Below, piece after piece: positions 36,690-47,303 of a stretch of DNA of 64,000 bases. This stretch comes from Mesostigma viride (taxonomy: Eukaryota > Streptophyta > Mesostigmatophyceae > Mesostigmatales > Mesostigmataceae), in NCBI GenBank assembly GCA_009746045.1, contig RPFO01000175.1, positions 4,498,100 through 4,562,099 on the forward strand, given 5' to 3'. Below the pieces are notes generated by a model that did not search any database, had not been told where the DNA came from, and was given only the letters and a program-made list of their open reading frames with translations. A program made the position numbers and the translations under genes. Numbering within the stretch: position 1 is the first letter of the stretch; each line of letters starts with the position of its first letter.

Positions 36690-37022
36690 GCAGATGTTGC
36701 TGGACGACCTAGTGGTCCCAGCCCAGTTTGAGAACCGCATCCACTCTCTCTCCCGTCTTTAAACTGCCAGTGATGCAGGACAAGAGTCGCGGTGGCAGAA
36801 GATTGTCAAGGCGCACACGCCCGACCCTGTGGGCAAGCCCCCTCCCCCCAAGAGGAGGACCTGCGTTTTGATGAGTAGTGTAGTTAGGATTTTCTAGACT
36901 AGATAGCTTAGAGTTAGGATAGTTCGATTATGCGGCTTCCTCCACCCCACCCATACATCATGGAATTTATGTGCTACATGATCTCCCAACGGAGGCATGT
37001 TATAATTTAATTTAATTTTTTT
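36690..37022 (+). mobile_element. Second, tandem copy of the family-2 LINE 3' end
   Basis: From CAGATGTTGCTGGACGACC to GGAGGCATGTTATAATTT it repeats 36365-36689 with scattered differences. This is either a second 5'-truncated insertion at the tail of the first or a tandem duplication. Confidence 0.8.
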
Positions 37023-37194
37023 AATGGATGGCTAGCTGTACAAAGGCATAGCTAAGGCTATGGCTGGTTGTGTACCGTGCGTTAGCGGGGCACGTGACTA
37101 GGTATGATGGCTATAGGCTAGGCAAATGATTCGATCTAGGCATGGCTGCCATGGCGGCAGTGACTACCAATGATTCAAGCTAGGGCTATTCTAG

Positions 37195-38636
37195 CTAGCC
37201 CGCAGTGGGCGACCACATCTTGTGGTTGATCATCGAGCAGGTCCCCGCGCCCCTCCAGTACACCTTGGGCTTCTGGGGGTCCTGGTTGTGGCGGAGGTAT
37301 TCAGGCCACAGGTCGCGTCGCTGCTGCTGCTGCTGCTGAGCGGGGGTCAGGTCGTCGTCCAGCGTCCAGGTGAGGTCGTGCAACCTCTTGTGACGATCGA
37401 GAGAGGAACCGCTGCTTGTCCTCAGTGGAGGGGAAGGTGAGCAGGACTGATCGACCAGTGGGGGAGCCGCCTTGTCCCGTGAGTGGGGAAGGCGGTGGCA
37501 CCCGCGCAGTTCTACCTCACCTACCAGGCCTATGAGGGTAAGACTCTTGAAGCTGAGCTGGTTCTTGAGCTCGCCGGCAAGGGTGGTCTCACCTGGCTTC
37601 TGAGGGAAACGACGCAGCACCACTCCTCGGCACTCGCGGCGAGCGCGGTCGGTGGCCTCCCGTTGTTGTGCCTGGCGATGGTCTTCGATCACTTCAAGCT
37701 CCTGGAGTTTCGTAGCGCGATGGCGTCATTGGTTGAGGCGGTCGCTGTCCGCAGCAGGTCCGCGTAGGAGAACGGCGGGAGGTCGCCAGCATCCTGCCGG
37801 GGCGGGCTGGGATAGTGCGATGGTGGCCGTCTGCTCCGCTATCTTGGGGACCTGTGTGGCCAGGGCCTCGGTGTGGGCGCCGGTGATATGCTTCAAGCTT
37901 AATTCTTCATGAGCACGGGCCGCACTTGCCCTCCACCTGCGAGAGACAAGTGCAGCGTGCGCCGTCTCAGATGCCTGCGCCGTGTGCAGCGCCGTGAACT
38001 GAGGTTGCACCTTGTGGGCGACCTTGCATGGTTTCCACATTGGAGACCCGAGCGTCCACCGTGTTGAGCTAGTGTTGTGTTCAGCAAGGTCAGCTTCTCG
38101 GCCAACGGCCAGGTCACGTGCTCCTCCAGCGCTGCTACTGGATGTCATCCTTAAGCAGAGAAAGGGAGCCGATGTGGCTGCTGGCTGTGCAGGCCGGGCT
38201 GCCGGGTTGCGGAGCTCAGTTAGCCGGACGAGGTCGTCGCCAGTTAGCTTGAAGAAGCTGAAAAGGATGGCGAGGCGGACAGGCGGTGGTTGAATACTGG
38301 CAGGGCGAGGAACTCCTCCATGTACTTTGTCGGCGGGGATGGGCCCTTCGGGCCCACGGAGCTTGTGTTCCTGTGCGTAATACTGGACTATCTCGGCGCA
38401 CTCTGCGTCGGTCAGGCGCAGCAAGCCGCAGAAAGAAAAGCTTGCGTAGTCTAGGTACTGTCGCCATTTGCATTTGTCGTAGCATGGTTTCTTCTTGGGC
38501 TAGAGCTGGCGAGGCGCTCAAGTGGCGATGGCCGGTTTGCTGGCGCGGTGGGTTGGCCGGCGGGCCCAGACGACTGGGAAATTAGGACGATGGCGAGTGG
38601 GTTGGGCCGGAAAGCTCCTTTTACGATGTCCAACAT
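37195..38636 (-). pseudogene. LINE ORF1-like gene fragment (L1 ORF1p type)
   Basis: Three minus-strand frames in sequence (38636-38451, 38424-37726, 37692-37195) read as one protein interrupted by at least two frame changes. The N-terminal part starts MLDIVKGAFRPNPLAIVLIS. The middle has an LRLTDAECAEIVQYYAQEH segment and a helical stretch. The C-terminal part has GCHRLPHSRDKAAPP, then TLDDDLTPAQQQQQQRRDLW and PQKPKVYWRGA. That last pattern (xDDLTPxQxxxRR, then PxVYWRG) is what I know from the C-terminal domain of L1-type ORF1 proteins, which bind RNA. Related fragments lie at 61423-61690 and 62142-62640. The L1-ORF1 identity is inferred from pattern alone. Confidence 0.55.
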
Positions 38637-38719
38637 GTCAAGGGTGACGCAAAGTACCAGTGAACTCGCGGAAGTGTCGCGGAGACGTTTCTAGATGGCG
38701 AAATTAAATAAGAGGTATA

Positions 38720-39200
38720 GTGGGAGTTTTTACTGGTCGTTCCGTCGGATCCGGAAGTACCAAGTTCAAACCGGCCGCGCAGGGGCTAGAGCTAGGTCCT
38801 AAGCTATTTTCTGCAATGATGTTCACATCAGCTGCTATCTACAGTGCTGTACGCGGAACCGCAGACAATCCCTTAAAGGAACCCACCTCAGCTGGATAGC
38901 ATCCAAAGAAAACTTACTCGCCCACCTTCCCGGCAAGAAGCATTGCGCAAATAAAGTGGGAGTTTTTACTGGTCGTTCCGTCGGATCCGGAAGTACCAAG
39001 TTCAAACCCGCGCAGGGGCTAGAGGTCCTAAGTTTTCTGCATGTTCACATCAGCTGCTATCTTCAGTGCTGTAAGCGGAACCGCAGACAATGCCTTTAAG
39101 GAACCCACCTCAGCTGGATAGCATCCAAAGAAAACTTACTCGCCCACCTTCCCGGCAAGAAGCGTTGCGCAAAGTAAAGTGGGAGTTTTTACTGGTCATT
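38720..39200. repeat. ~230-bp tandem repeat, two copies plus partials
   Basis: Units start with GTGGGAGTTTTTACTGGTC at 38720, 38956 and 39179 (offsets 236 and 223). They contain CGGAAGTACCAAGTTCAAAC, CATCAGCTGCTAT and GCGGAACCGCAGACAA. A further partial copy lies at 39967-40085. A faint relative of GTAAGCGGAACC.CAGACAA occurs at 32757. Non-coding. Confidence 0.85.
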
Positions 39201-39261
39201 CCGTCGGATCTTTTTTTCCTCCTGTTCACCTTTGCCCGGACTTACAGATTTTTTTATTTGC

Positions 39262-39450
39262 AAACTTATAGCCCGAGGCGGGGCCCGAGATTAGGTACCT
39301 TGAAATTAAATATATACGAGACATGCCTCTATCCAGATATATATTTTTGGACGCGAGTTTCGATTGGCGTTAACTTGTAGTAGTGGACGACAACATGTCA
39401 AGCTGTTTAATTCATCTCGACTTTTACATTTTCACACAAAGTTGTCGAAA
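39262..39450 (+). repeat. Dispersed AT-rich repeat, copy B
   Basis: Same family as copy A (35577-35745). It includes the ACATGTCAAGC and TTTTACATTTTCACAC end that is also present in copy D at 43165. Confidence 0.75.
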
Positions 39451-39460
39451 AAGGATCAGT

Positions 39461-40398
39461 TATATACCCGACTTCTCCTTTAAATCTCATCGACCGGGTT
39501 TCGAAACAACCCACGAACGCCGTAGATGCAGATCCAACGGAGTAAACAACGTCACGACCGACGCGGCGCCAAATAGTCGCCTAGGTTCCTAGCTTTTCTG
39601 CGAGCCATTCTGCTGTACAACGTCTTGCCGCGTCGTGTACCCGTGAGATGTACCCGGCGTGAGATGTACCCGTGAGATGCAAAATCCGCTTGCCAGACCG
39701 GGATTCCGGGAACTCCGTCCAATACCGTCGTGCAGTACCACCAATGCACTAGTAACCAATCTATCAATCGTACAATACTACGACTTATAACGCCAACAGA
39801 AACTTGCCTCCAAAACTATATATTCATAGATGCACGCCTCTTATTTAATTTCAAGGTACCTCTTATGTAATCTCAGCCCCCGCAGGCCGCAGACTTGTCT
39901 TCTCCCAGTCAGGGCTAAGTTTTGCAAAAAACCTAAGTCCTAAGTCGAAACCATTTTTTCCTCCTGTCCGGAAGTACCAAGTTCAAACCCGCACAGGGGC
40001 TAGAGGTCCTAATAAGCTATTTTCTGCATGTTCACATCAGCTGCTATATCTACAGTGCTGTAAGCGGAACCGCAGACAAATAAGAGGTATACCTCCAGCG
40101 ATATCGGTGATTTGAATGGTAGAGCATTGGTGGTACTGCACGACGGTATTGGACGGAGTTCCCGGTCTGGCAAGCTGCAGATTTTGCATCTCACGTTCAG
40201 AAAAGGGCTCAGGTACACTCGTGACGCAGCGCGACGTTGTAAAATTAATGGCTCGCAGAAAAGGAACCCAGGCACCGTACTATTTGGCGTCGCATCGGTC
40301 GTGACGTACGTTGTTCGCTCCGTTGGATCTGCATCTACGGCGTTCGTGGGTTGTTCGAAACCCGGTCGATGAGATTTTACGGAGAAGTCGGGTATATA
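39461..40398. repeat. Large inverted repeat, arms ~280 bp
   Basis: The arm at 39461-39747 (TATACCCGACTTCTCC to CCAATGC) reappears as reverse complement at 40123-40398. Between the arms lie a minus-strand copy of the dispersed AT-rich repeat (39768-39880) and a partial ~230-bp repeat (39967-40085). Both arms contain GTTTCGAAAC. Short frames inside are mirror images of each other and do not look coding. It could be a foldback element or two inverted insertions. Confidence 0.8.
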
Positions 40399-40476
40399 AG
40401 TGAGCCGTCGACGCCCGGGGCAGCCGACAGCAGTTACACGCCATTCCGCCGCCGGGTGATATTTCAGTGATCCTCC

Positions 40477-42866
40477 GTGGTGTCGCTGCCAAGAATCGCC
40501 TGGCTGCCCGCACCCTCCCCACCTTGCCTCCGCGCCGGCAGCTTGCTGTCCACCGTCACGCACCGACAGTGGTCGCCGCCAGGCAGATGCTCCGCCGCAA
40601 CAGAGATCTATCCGATCGCCAAACCTGGGCTGCAAGCAGCTCTGAGGGCCGCCTACGAGCAGGCTGAGAAGGCAGATGCTCAGTCAGCAGATGGTCAAGG
40701 ACCTGCGCAGCTGCCAGCAGAAGCACGACAGCAAGGGGGCCTGGTTCTGGTACAAGCGCCTCGGGCACCCGGACGGCGGCTCGGCCGGCCCCACCGCCAC
40801 GACGTCCCCGGCGCCCCAGCCAAGCGGCTTCGTACCTGGGCCACGGCCACGGCCACGGCCACCCCTGCTCCCAGCCGCCGCCGCCCGCCCGGCCGCCCTG
40901 GCCGGCCCCGCTGGGCCCCCGGCCCCGCCTAGGTCAGCGGCGGACTACCTAGTCCCCCCGCTGGTCGGCCCATGCACTTGGCGACCCGTCTGACATGCCT
41001 CCTTTCACCTCTCGCGAGGTCACGGAGGCGGTCCAGCGCCTGCGTTATGACGCAGCCACCGGCTCTGACGAGATTCCTGCCGCAGTTGTAAAACTTGCAG
41101 CCGAATTCGAGGACACAGGTGTTATGCTGCTCTTCCGGGACATCTGCAAACGCCTTCTGCTGTCGTCGCAACCACCTCCAGCGGCCTGGCAACACAGTTT
41201 TCGATGCTGTACAAGAACAAGGGGTCGCCTGCCGTCGACCCCGGCAACTACAGAGGGGTGTGCATTCAAAGTGCCCCCCTCAAGCTTCTTATGCGGCTCA
41301 TCCTGAACCGCCTGCGCACGGCCCTGGACGGTCACCTCAGCGAGACTCAGCACGGCTTCCGTTCAGGTCGCAACACAGTACAGGCGCTCTTCGCTACTCG
41401 CCGACTGGTGGAGGAACTGCAACGCCTTCATCAGCCTGGTGAGTCCCCTTTGCACCTTGTGCTGGTAGACTTCATCAAAGCCTTCGATTCGGTTTTCTGG
41501 CCTGCGCTTTGGGACATCCTCGAGTTGTTCCGGATCCCCCGCCCCCTGATTGCTGTCATCCGCAACCTGTATGAAGGGTCCACCACTTCGGTGCGCACTT
41601 CTTACGGGACCACGCCCCCATGCCCTTTACAGAAGGGTGTGTGGCAGGGCTGCGTGCTGTCGCCCTACCTGTTCATTGTTGTTGTCGAATACGTAATGAT
41701 TCAGGCGCGCAAGCGATTTGCCCGCATCGTGGGCAGGGAACCAGGAGTGCAGGTTGCTAACAAATTCTGGCATGGCGGTGCGGACACGGAGATTCGGCTG
41801 GCAGACATCATCTACGCAGACGACACCACCCTCTTCGAGGACACTGGGCACGTGCAGACATGGCTTGACTGCCTGGCTCTCGAGGCCTGTGCAGTGGGGC
41901 TTGAGGTCAGCAAGAAGACAGAGGCCCTGGCGGTTGGGCTCACCAACTCACCGCCGCCCCTCTATCTCCTAGACGGCTCTCGAGTCCTGTATCGGGACCG
42001 CGTTAAGCTGCTGGGCAGCCTGCTCCCCAGCTGCGAGGTTGATGTGGACCATCGCATCTCCCTCGCCTGGCACGCTTTACGCCAGTACCGGGCCCTGTGG
42101 CGCAAGCCCCTGGGCAAGATCGAGAAACAGGACCTGTTCAAGGTCCTCGTCCTTCCTGTTCTCTTGTATGGGGCCGAGACGTGGACCCTCACCGCCGACC
42201 TGGCCCGCAAGCTGGACGGCGCGGTCACCAGCATGCTGCGTTCCATTTTCAGAGTAGGATATGCTGCTCATGTCCGCAATGAGGACCTGTACCAGGGCAT
42301 GCCCTATATCACCAGCACCATTAATTAAGCAGGGACGCCTGCAGCTAGTAGGGCACCTAGCTCGCACCAACCAGGTAGACACCTCACGTGGCCCCCCCGC
42401 AGGACTGCGACCAGCCCAGCCTGGACGGCACCTCCTGACGTGGGCCGGGCCCAGTGATGTTAGACGCCGCAAGGCCCGCACCTTCAAAGAACAGCTATAG
42501 TAGAGGACATGGGGGGCCTAGAGGCCTCTCTGTGATTTGGAAGAAGATGATGGACAAGGCCAAGTGGGCCCAGGTCATAGAGGACAACGAGCCCCCCCCA
42601 GTGGGGAAGCGCCCGCGTGTGCAATCCCGTGGGAGGCACGCCAGACAGCTCCCCGGCCTAGGGCAGCGTGCGGCTGTCTAGATAGATGTTGTAGTTAGAA
42701 TGCTGTTAGATAGATGTAGTATGTAGCCGATGTAGATAGATTAGACCGGTAGGAATGTTTGCACCCATCCATCCATCCATCCATCCATCCATCCATCCAT
42801 CCATCCATCCATCCATCGGGGTTAATGCTCCGTGACTCCCCAACGGGAGCACGAGTCTAATTAATT
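40477..42866 (+). mobile_element. LINE (non-LTR retrotransposon), family 1, 5'-truncated but best copy
   Basis: The reverse transcriptase is clear in the 41204-42328 frame. It has NYRGVCIQSAPLKLL and QHGFRSGRNTVQ, then motif A LVDFIKAFDSV (near 41465), GCVLSPYLF (near 41650), the active site YADDTTLF (near 41812) and the C-terminal YGAETWTLTADLARKLDGAV. The N-terminal RT part (FTSREVTEAVQRLRYDAATG, 40995-41190) lies in another frame, as does the tail after 42326 (QGRLQLVGHLARTNQVDTS), so at least two frame changes break it. Upstream (40600-40790) a helical linker (DLRSCQQKHDSKGAW) follows. No endonuclease domain is seen, so the 5' part is missing. The 3' UTR has GATAGATG repeats and a (CCAT)n run at 42766-42815, and ends CACGAGTCTAATTAATTAAT. 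Confidence 0.88.
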
Positions 42867-42873
42867 AATATAA

Positions 42874-43131
42874 GTGAGCCCAGGTCATAGAGGACAACGA
42901 GCCCCCCCCTGTGGGGAAGCGCCCGCGTGTGCAAACCCACGGGAGGCACGCCAGACAGCTCCCCTAGGGCCACGTGATGCTGTATAGATAGATGTTGTAG
43001 TTAGTTGCTGTTATATAGATGTCGTAGGTAGCTGATGTAGATAGCTTAGACCGGTAGGACTGTTTGCACCCACCCATCCATCGGGGTTAATGCTCCGTGA
43101 CTCCCCAACGGGAGTGCTCACGAGTCTCTTT
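42874..43131 (+). mobile_element. 5'-truncated LINE 3' end, family 1, second copy
   Basis: It starts at GCCCAGGTCATAGAGGACAA and repeats the final ~260 bp of the element just upstream, ending CGGGAGTGCTCACGAGTCT. It lies immediately after the AATTAAT tail of the longer copy, a tail-to-head insertion typical of LINEs that target or share TTAA-rich sites. Confidence 0.85.
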
Positions 43132-43164
43132 TATATTAATAAGTGTATATATTAATATAAGTGA

Positions 43165-43365
43165 TCCTTTTTTGACACAGCGGTGAAAATGTAAAAGTCA
43201 GAATGAATGAAACCGCCTGACATGTTGCCATACAATACTACAACTTAACGCGAACAGAAACTCGCCTCCAAAATATATATCTTGATAGAGGCATGCCTCT
43301 TATTTAATTTCAAGGTACCTCTTCATTAATTAATTAATCTCGGGCCCCGCCCTCCGCTAATTTGC
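43165..43365 (-). repeat. Dispersed AT-rich repeat, copy D
   Basis: Reverse complement of copies A and B. It includes GTGAAAATGTAAAAGTC, TATTTAATTTCAAGGTACCT and a TTAATTAATTAAT insertion. It ends just before the ankyrin gene and so may overlap that gene's 3' UTR. Confidence 0.75.
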
Positions 43366-43402
43366 AAAGTTGCAAACTGGGGACAACCTAGTCGGAGTCG
43401 GA

Positions 43403-44965
43403 TCAACAGTAGTAGACACGCCCCAACTTGGTATGAAGGTATTTCAGCACCTCTGGCTGGCCTCTTGCCAACTCCTGGATCTTTGGGTCGATCGGCTTGT
43501 TATACGCATTGTAAGCCCAATATTCATTGCTAGTTGTGAGCACGTTCGCTCCCGCCTCCACCAGGCATTTGACAGTTTCCAGATTCCCCTTGCGAACCGC
43601 CATGACAATCACTGGCTCCTTAGCAGACTGGCCTCCGACCGCGTTAGGGTCTGCGCGTGCCTGCACCAGGCGTGTCACGATCGCCACATCCCCCCCCGTA
43701 ACTGCTGCATAAAGAGGCGGGTCTGGAAAATGGGCACTGGCGAGGGTACCGCCCAACTTATACTTAGGCACCCCATTGGGGTCCGCACCCGCCCGCAGCA
43801 GGCGGTCCACCGCAGCGAAATTCTTTTTGCCAATGGCCAGGTGCAGCGCAACTTCCAAGTACCCTCCTGCGGCCGCGTAGTCCTTGGCATCCACCCCCGC
43901 ACCCAAGAGAGCTTCCACCACCGGCGTCAAACCTTTTTCTACGGCAACGCACACGCAATGGCCATAAATGCGCACAGTAGATCCTTTGCTCACCATGAGC
44001 TTCACCAGCTCCAAGTTTTCCACGATGGCCTCCATGCCGACAGGGTCAGCGGCCAGAGCGGTAACTTTTGCACCTGCCTCAAGGAGCAGGCGTGCCACGT
44101 TCCACCGCTTGGCTTTCACGGAGATGACCAGGGCTACCTCAGAGGCTGCCTGCCCACCGCCTTGAGTTTGGCGGACGGCGTTGCCTAGCTGTGCACCGCC
44201 CACACGCAAGAGCGACTTCACCACATCCTCGTCCGTGGCGATGTGAAGAGCGGTCTCACCAGTGACGCCGTCACGTGAGGCGGCCGCGTTGATGTTGGCC
44301 CCGGCCGCCAGCAGCGCATCCACGATCTTGACATCTCCCTTTGCAACCGCGACGTGAAGTGCGGTCTCACCGGCAACACACTCATAGGCAGCGGCCGCCT
44401 TCACGTCCGCGCCGGCCGCCAGCAGCGTATCCACCATCTCAACGTTGCCCTTCGCCACGGCAAGGTGCAGTGGTGGCCAGCTCTTCTTGAGTCTCTTCCC
44501 AGAAACTACCAAGCCCCCCCCGGGGATGTCCATCCGCGCGCCCGCCTGCACCAGGCATTTGACCACGTCCATGAGGTTGTTCTCCACCGCAACATGGAGC
44601 GCAGTATCCTTGTTCTCATCCACGCCGTTCAGGTCCACACCAAACTTGACGAAATGGTGGATGACATCCAGCCTTTCCGTGCGCGCCGCCAAGACTAGCG
44701 GCGGCGGCGGCTTGGAAATCGATGCAGCAGCGGCGCTCGAGTACGTCAGCAGCCACCGGTCCACCGCCCTCTCCTCATCACCGCCGCCATGTTGCAGAAG
44801 ATGCTGTTGCTGGGCGGACTTTGCTCTCAATGCCTCCAGCTCCAGCGTCATGCGGGCGAGTTTCTCATCTTTCAACTCCCCCTTTACCCTGGCCAGCTCC
44901 TCCCTCAGGGCCTCCAGTTCAACCTTGTGCTCCCGCTCCAGACTTAGTACCTGCTCGCCCTGCAT
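43403..44965 (-). CDS. Ankyrin-repeat protein with N-terminal coiled coil
   Basis: An intact 520-codon frame. Residues about 1-65 are charged and heptad-like (LEREHKVELEALREELARVK), which suggests a coiled coil. From about residue 85 to 500 there are some ten ankyrin repeats, for example TALHVAVENNLMDVVKCLVQ, PLHLAVAKGNVEMVDTLLAA, TALHVAVAKGDVKIVDALLA and ALHLAIGKKNFAAVDRLLRA. Some central repeats are degenerate. Ankyrin stacks bind other proteins; no catalytic or membrane segment is visible, so the partner and role are unknown. The first ATG is at 44965. The frame stays open 12 bases further up to a TGA. The sequence TTTGGAACAG just before could be a splice acceptor, with an upstream exon near 44995-45060, so the N-terminus is uncertain. 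GC-rich codon use resembles the large gene at 49-60 kb, which supports a real host gene. Confidence 0.8.
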   Translation of the reverse strand: MQGEQVLSLEREHKVELEALREELARVKGELKDEKLARMTLELEALRAKSAQQQHLLQHGGGDEERAVDRWLLTYSSAAAASISKPPPPLVLAARTERLDVIHHFVKFGVDLNGVDENKDTALHVAVENNLMDVVKCLVQAGARMDIPGGGLVVSGKRLKKSWPPLHLAVAKGNVEMVDTLLAAGADVKAAAAYECVAGETALHVAVAKGDVKIVDALLAAGANINAAASRDGVTGETALHIATDEDVVKSLLRVGGAQLGNAVRQTQGGGQAASEVALVISVKAKRWNVARLLLEAGAKVTALAADPVGMEAIVENLELVKLMVSKGSTVRIYGHCVCVAVEKGLTPVVEALLGAGVDAKDYAAAGGYLEVALHLAIGKKNFAAVDRLLRAGADPNGVPKYKLGGTLASAHFPDPPLYAAVTGGDVAIVTRLVQARADPNAVGGQSAKEPVIVMAVRKGNLETVKCLVEAGANVLTTSNEYWAYNAYNKPIDPKIQELARGQPEVLKYLHTKLGRVYYC

Positions 44966-47303
44966 CTGCTGTTCCAAACCAGAAAGTCAAGTGGACGCCT
45001 CCAGCTGGCTGATTGGCTTGATAAACTGCCCCTGGCTTTGGACGCTCAGAAGGTCCTGGCCCGACTCAGCTACACCTGCCGGGCCCCTCACACTCAGCAG
45101 CTACACCTGGGGTGGGGAAGTGTGGGGTGGCATCAGATGGGCAGAGGAAGAATGGCGCACCAGCGTGAGAAATAATGGTAGCGATTAGCGGGGGCGGCAA
45201 AGGACGCCATCTGTGGATTTCGGGTCAGCCATGTTTCGAGGAAGGGTACCATGCCTGGCTGCATTAACACTCATTCTAACCGCATTATCACCAACCGTGC
45301 CGTCCATCGCACTCTTAAACTTTTCCCCACTTCCCCCCCCTTGCCCCCTGCCCCCTCCCCCCCCCCCCTGCCCCCCTGCCCCCCTGCCCCCCTGCCCCCC
45401 TGCCTCGCTGCATCACTGCCTCCCTGCCCCTTTTCCCCTAATCGCATGTTGCTCTCTCCATCCCCTTTCCCTCCTTTCGCTTTGTCTTAACACTTTCCCC
45501 CCTGTCGTCAGCCCTGATCTGCCAGGGAAGCCAGTATGCTTCTTTTCAAGGGTCCCCCATCCCTAAAGGCCAATCAATCAACCCTCCTGTTTGCCCCTTT
45601 GCATCCAACCATAGAACACCAACCAAACCGAGGTATGCAACAAAATAGAAGCATGAAATTTTCAACAGCCTGATCCTGAGCATCTTACTTTCAGTAAATG
45701 CATCATCAGCCCATAAAAAGTAAGGAATGCCATCGCCTACATGATGGGGATAACTGACAAAACAGACATGGAAGGCACTTCTGTCCCTGCCTAGCAGTGA
45801 GGAACATTCCATACCTCGACTCAACTAATAATCTGAGAGGTACGAGAATAAATTTTGTTTGGTGAAAAATAATGACAAATAACGGGTATTGATGTAACTT
45901 ACCTGAGCCAGGAATCCAGAGCACGTTACCAATTTGTCTTTTTATTTGTTCGTTACGCCGTTAGAGACTAAAGCACCAGGATTCGGAGCAGCAGCGCAGG
46001 AAAGTCGGTCCACTCACGCCGCCCTTCTGCACGACACAATTGTAGTTCAGTTATTGGTATACAATTTAAGTGCCCCTCTGGATAGCAAGGGTAACGCGGT
46101 GCGGGCACGGGCTGACAGAAATGACAGCAACCCACGACATGATAGCAAACTAAATACAACAATGAAGGGCGGCGGGTGCTGCTCCCCCCGGCGGCGGCAG
46201 GGCGTCGTCCTCTTTGCCGCCGGGTCCCGTAGCTGTGGCTGACTTGTCGGTAGCTGTGCTGACCCGACGCCCCACTCATGAGTATATACAATGCCATGTA
46301 TAGGCATTCCAACAGGATTCCAACACAATTTGCGCGAGTAGTCGTTAACCAATTCCCGGTAGCAAGCATTATCGAGCGCCTTTATCCCAAGGTACGTGGC
46401 AGGACGAAATGCCGGGAGCACCCAGGCCACAATTCCGTCAATTCGACGGTGCTTTTGCCGAGCAGAAGGTTGATGACTCCATTGGGATAGCTAGCCACAA
46501 CCCAATAACAGTTGTCGATCCTGCCAAATCGAGGTTGCTGCCGAGTGCCGGGTGGCAAAAACGACCTGGAGTCCGCTGCTGTGCCAAGAGGAACTTTGCC
46601 GGACGGCTCCATCTGTTTTGCACTGGCCCAGGATTGGCCCTCTGTTGGCCCCCGCGAGCTCGAGGTTGGACCTTGCACAGTCTGATCGAAGCCAGCCTGA
46701 ACAGTGAACAGTGAACGTACAGAGACCTACAGTAGTAGACGGAACCCGCGGCACTGGCGATAACAACTCGCCGGTACACTCAAGTTATACAATGCAATCC
46801 CGGAATTGGGCGATCGCGAGCTCGGACAACCACCGGCCAGGCGGCCACAGGAAAACGGGGCAGCCGCCAGAATTCGGTACTGCCAGTGCGTGACACAAAG
46901 TTCGTCGCGACTTGGTACAGTAAAGATACAGCTGGGCCCGTCGCTCGGGTCACAACGTCACAACTCACAATATTGATAATCTGCCTGCTCGATAAGCCGG
47001 GATTTGTAGGGATTTCTCTTCGAGCACAGGACTGTCAACGAGCACAGGGCTGTTTGACACTAGCAGAATGCCTCATCTGTCCATGCCGGCACCGTTGATA
47101 TTTTAAATGTTATGGGTGAATTTTCTCCGGATAGGCTTTGCCCATATTAGCCTGAGATACAGCCTGGCATGGTCTTGCGCAGGCACAGGCTCAGGCACAG
47201 GCGCAAGCGCACGTGAAAAAATTGACCGGCAAGAGTTCGAAGGTTGTGTTGTATTCGCTCTCACCCATCGTATCCGCTCCTCTTTTTTGACAAACTTGTC
47301 ATA
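44966..47303. other. Intergenic region, no firm gene
   Basis: It probably holds the 5' end of the ankyrin gene (minus strand) and the promoter side of the large plus-strand gene. Short overlapping frames at 46047-46780 show no recognisable domain. A C-rich tract lies at 45332-45440. Confidence 0.5.
45332..45440. repeat. C-rich low-complexity tract (CCCCCTG repeats)
   Basis: Runs of C are broken by TG, with at least five CCCCCCTGC-like units. The minus strand is G-rich and could form quadruplex DNA. It lies between the divergent flanks of the ankyrin gene and the large gene. Confidence 0.85.

Noticed and set aside
40117-40362. tRNA-derived SINE in the right arm of the inverted repeat (A-box-like TGGTAGAGC, later GTTCGAAAC)
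   Set aside because: The two boxes are about 240 bp apart, too far for a tRNA-type pol III promoter.
45214-45566. Plus-strand Pro-rich frame over the C-rich tract
   Set aside because: Low-complexity translation only; no flanking coding signal.
46047-46780. Overlapping minus-strand frames of 90-130 codons
   Set aside because: Three overlapping frames with no shared domain and no splice logic; a real gene here could not be supported.
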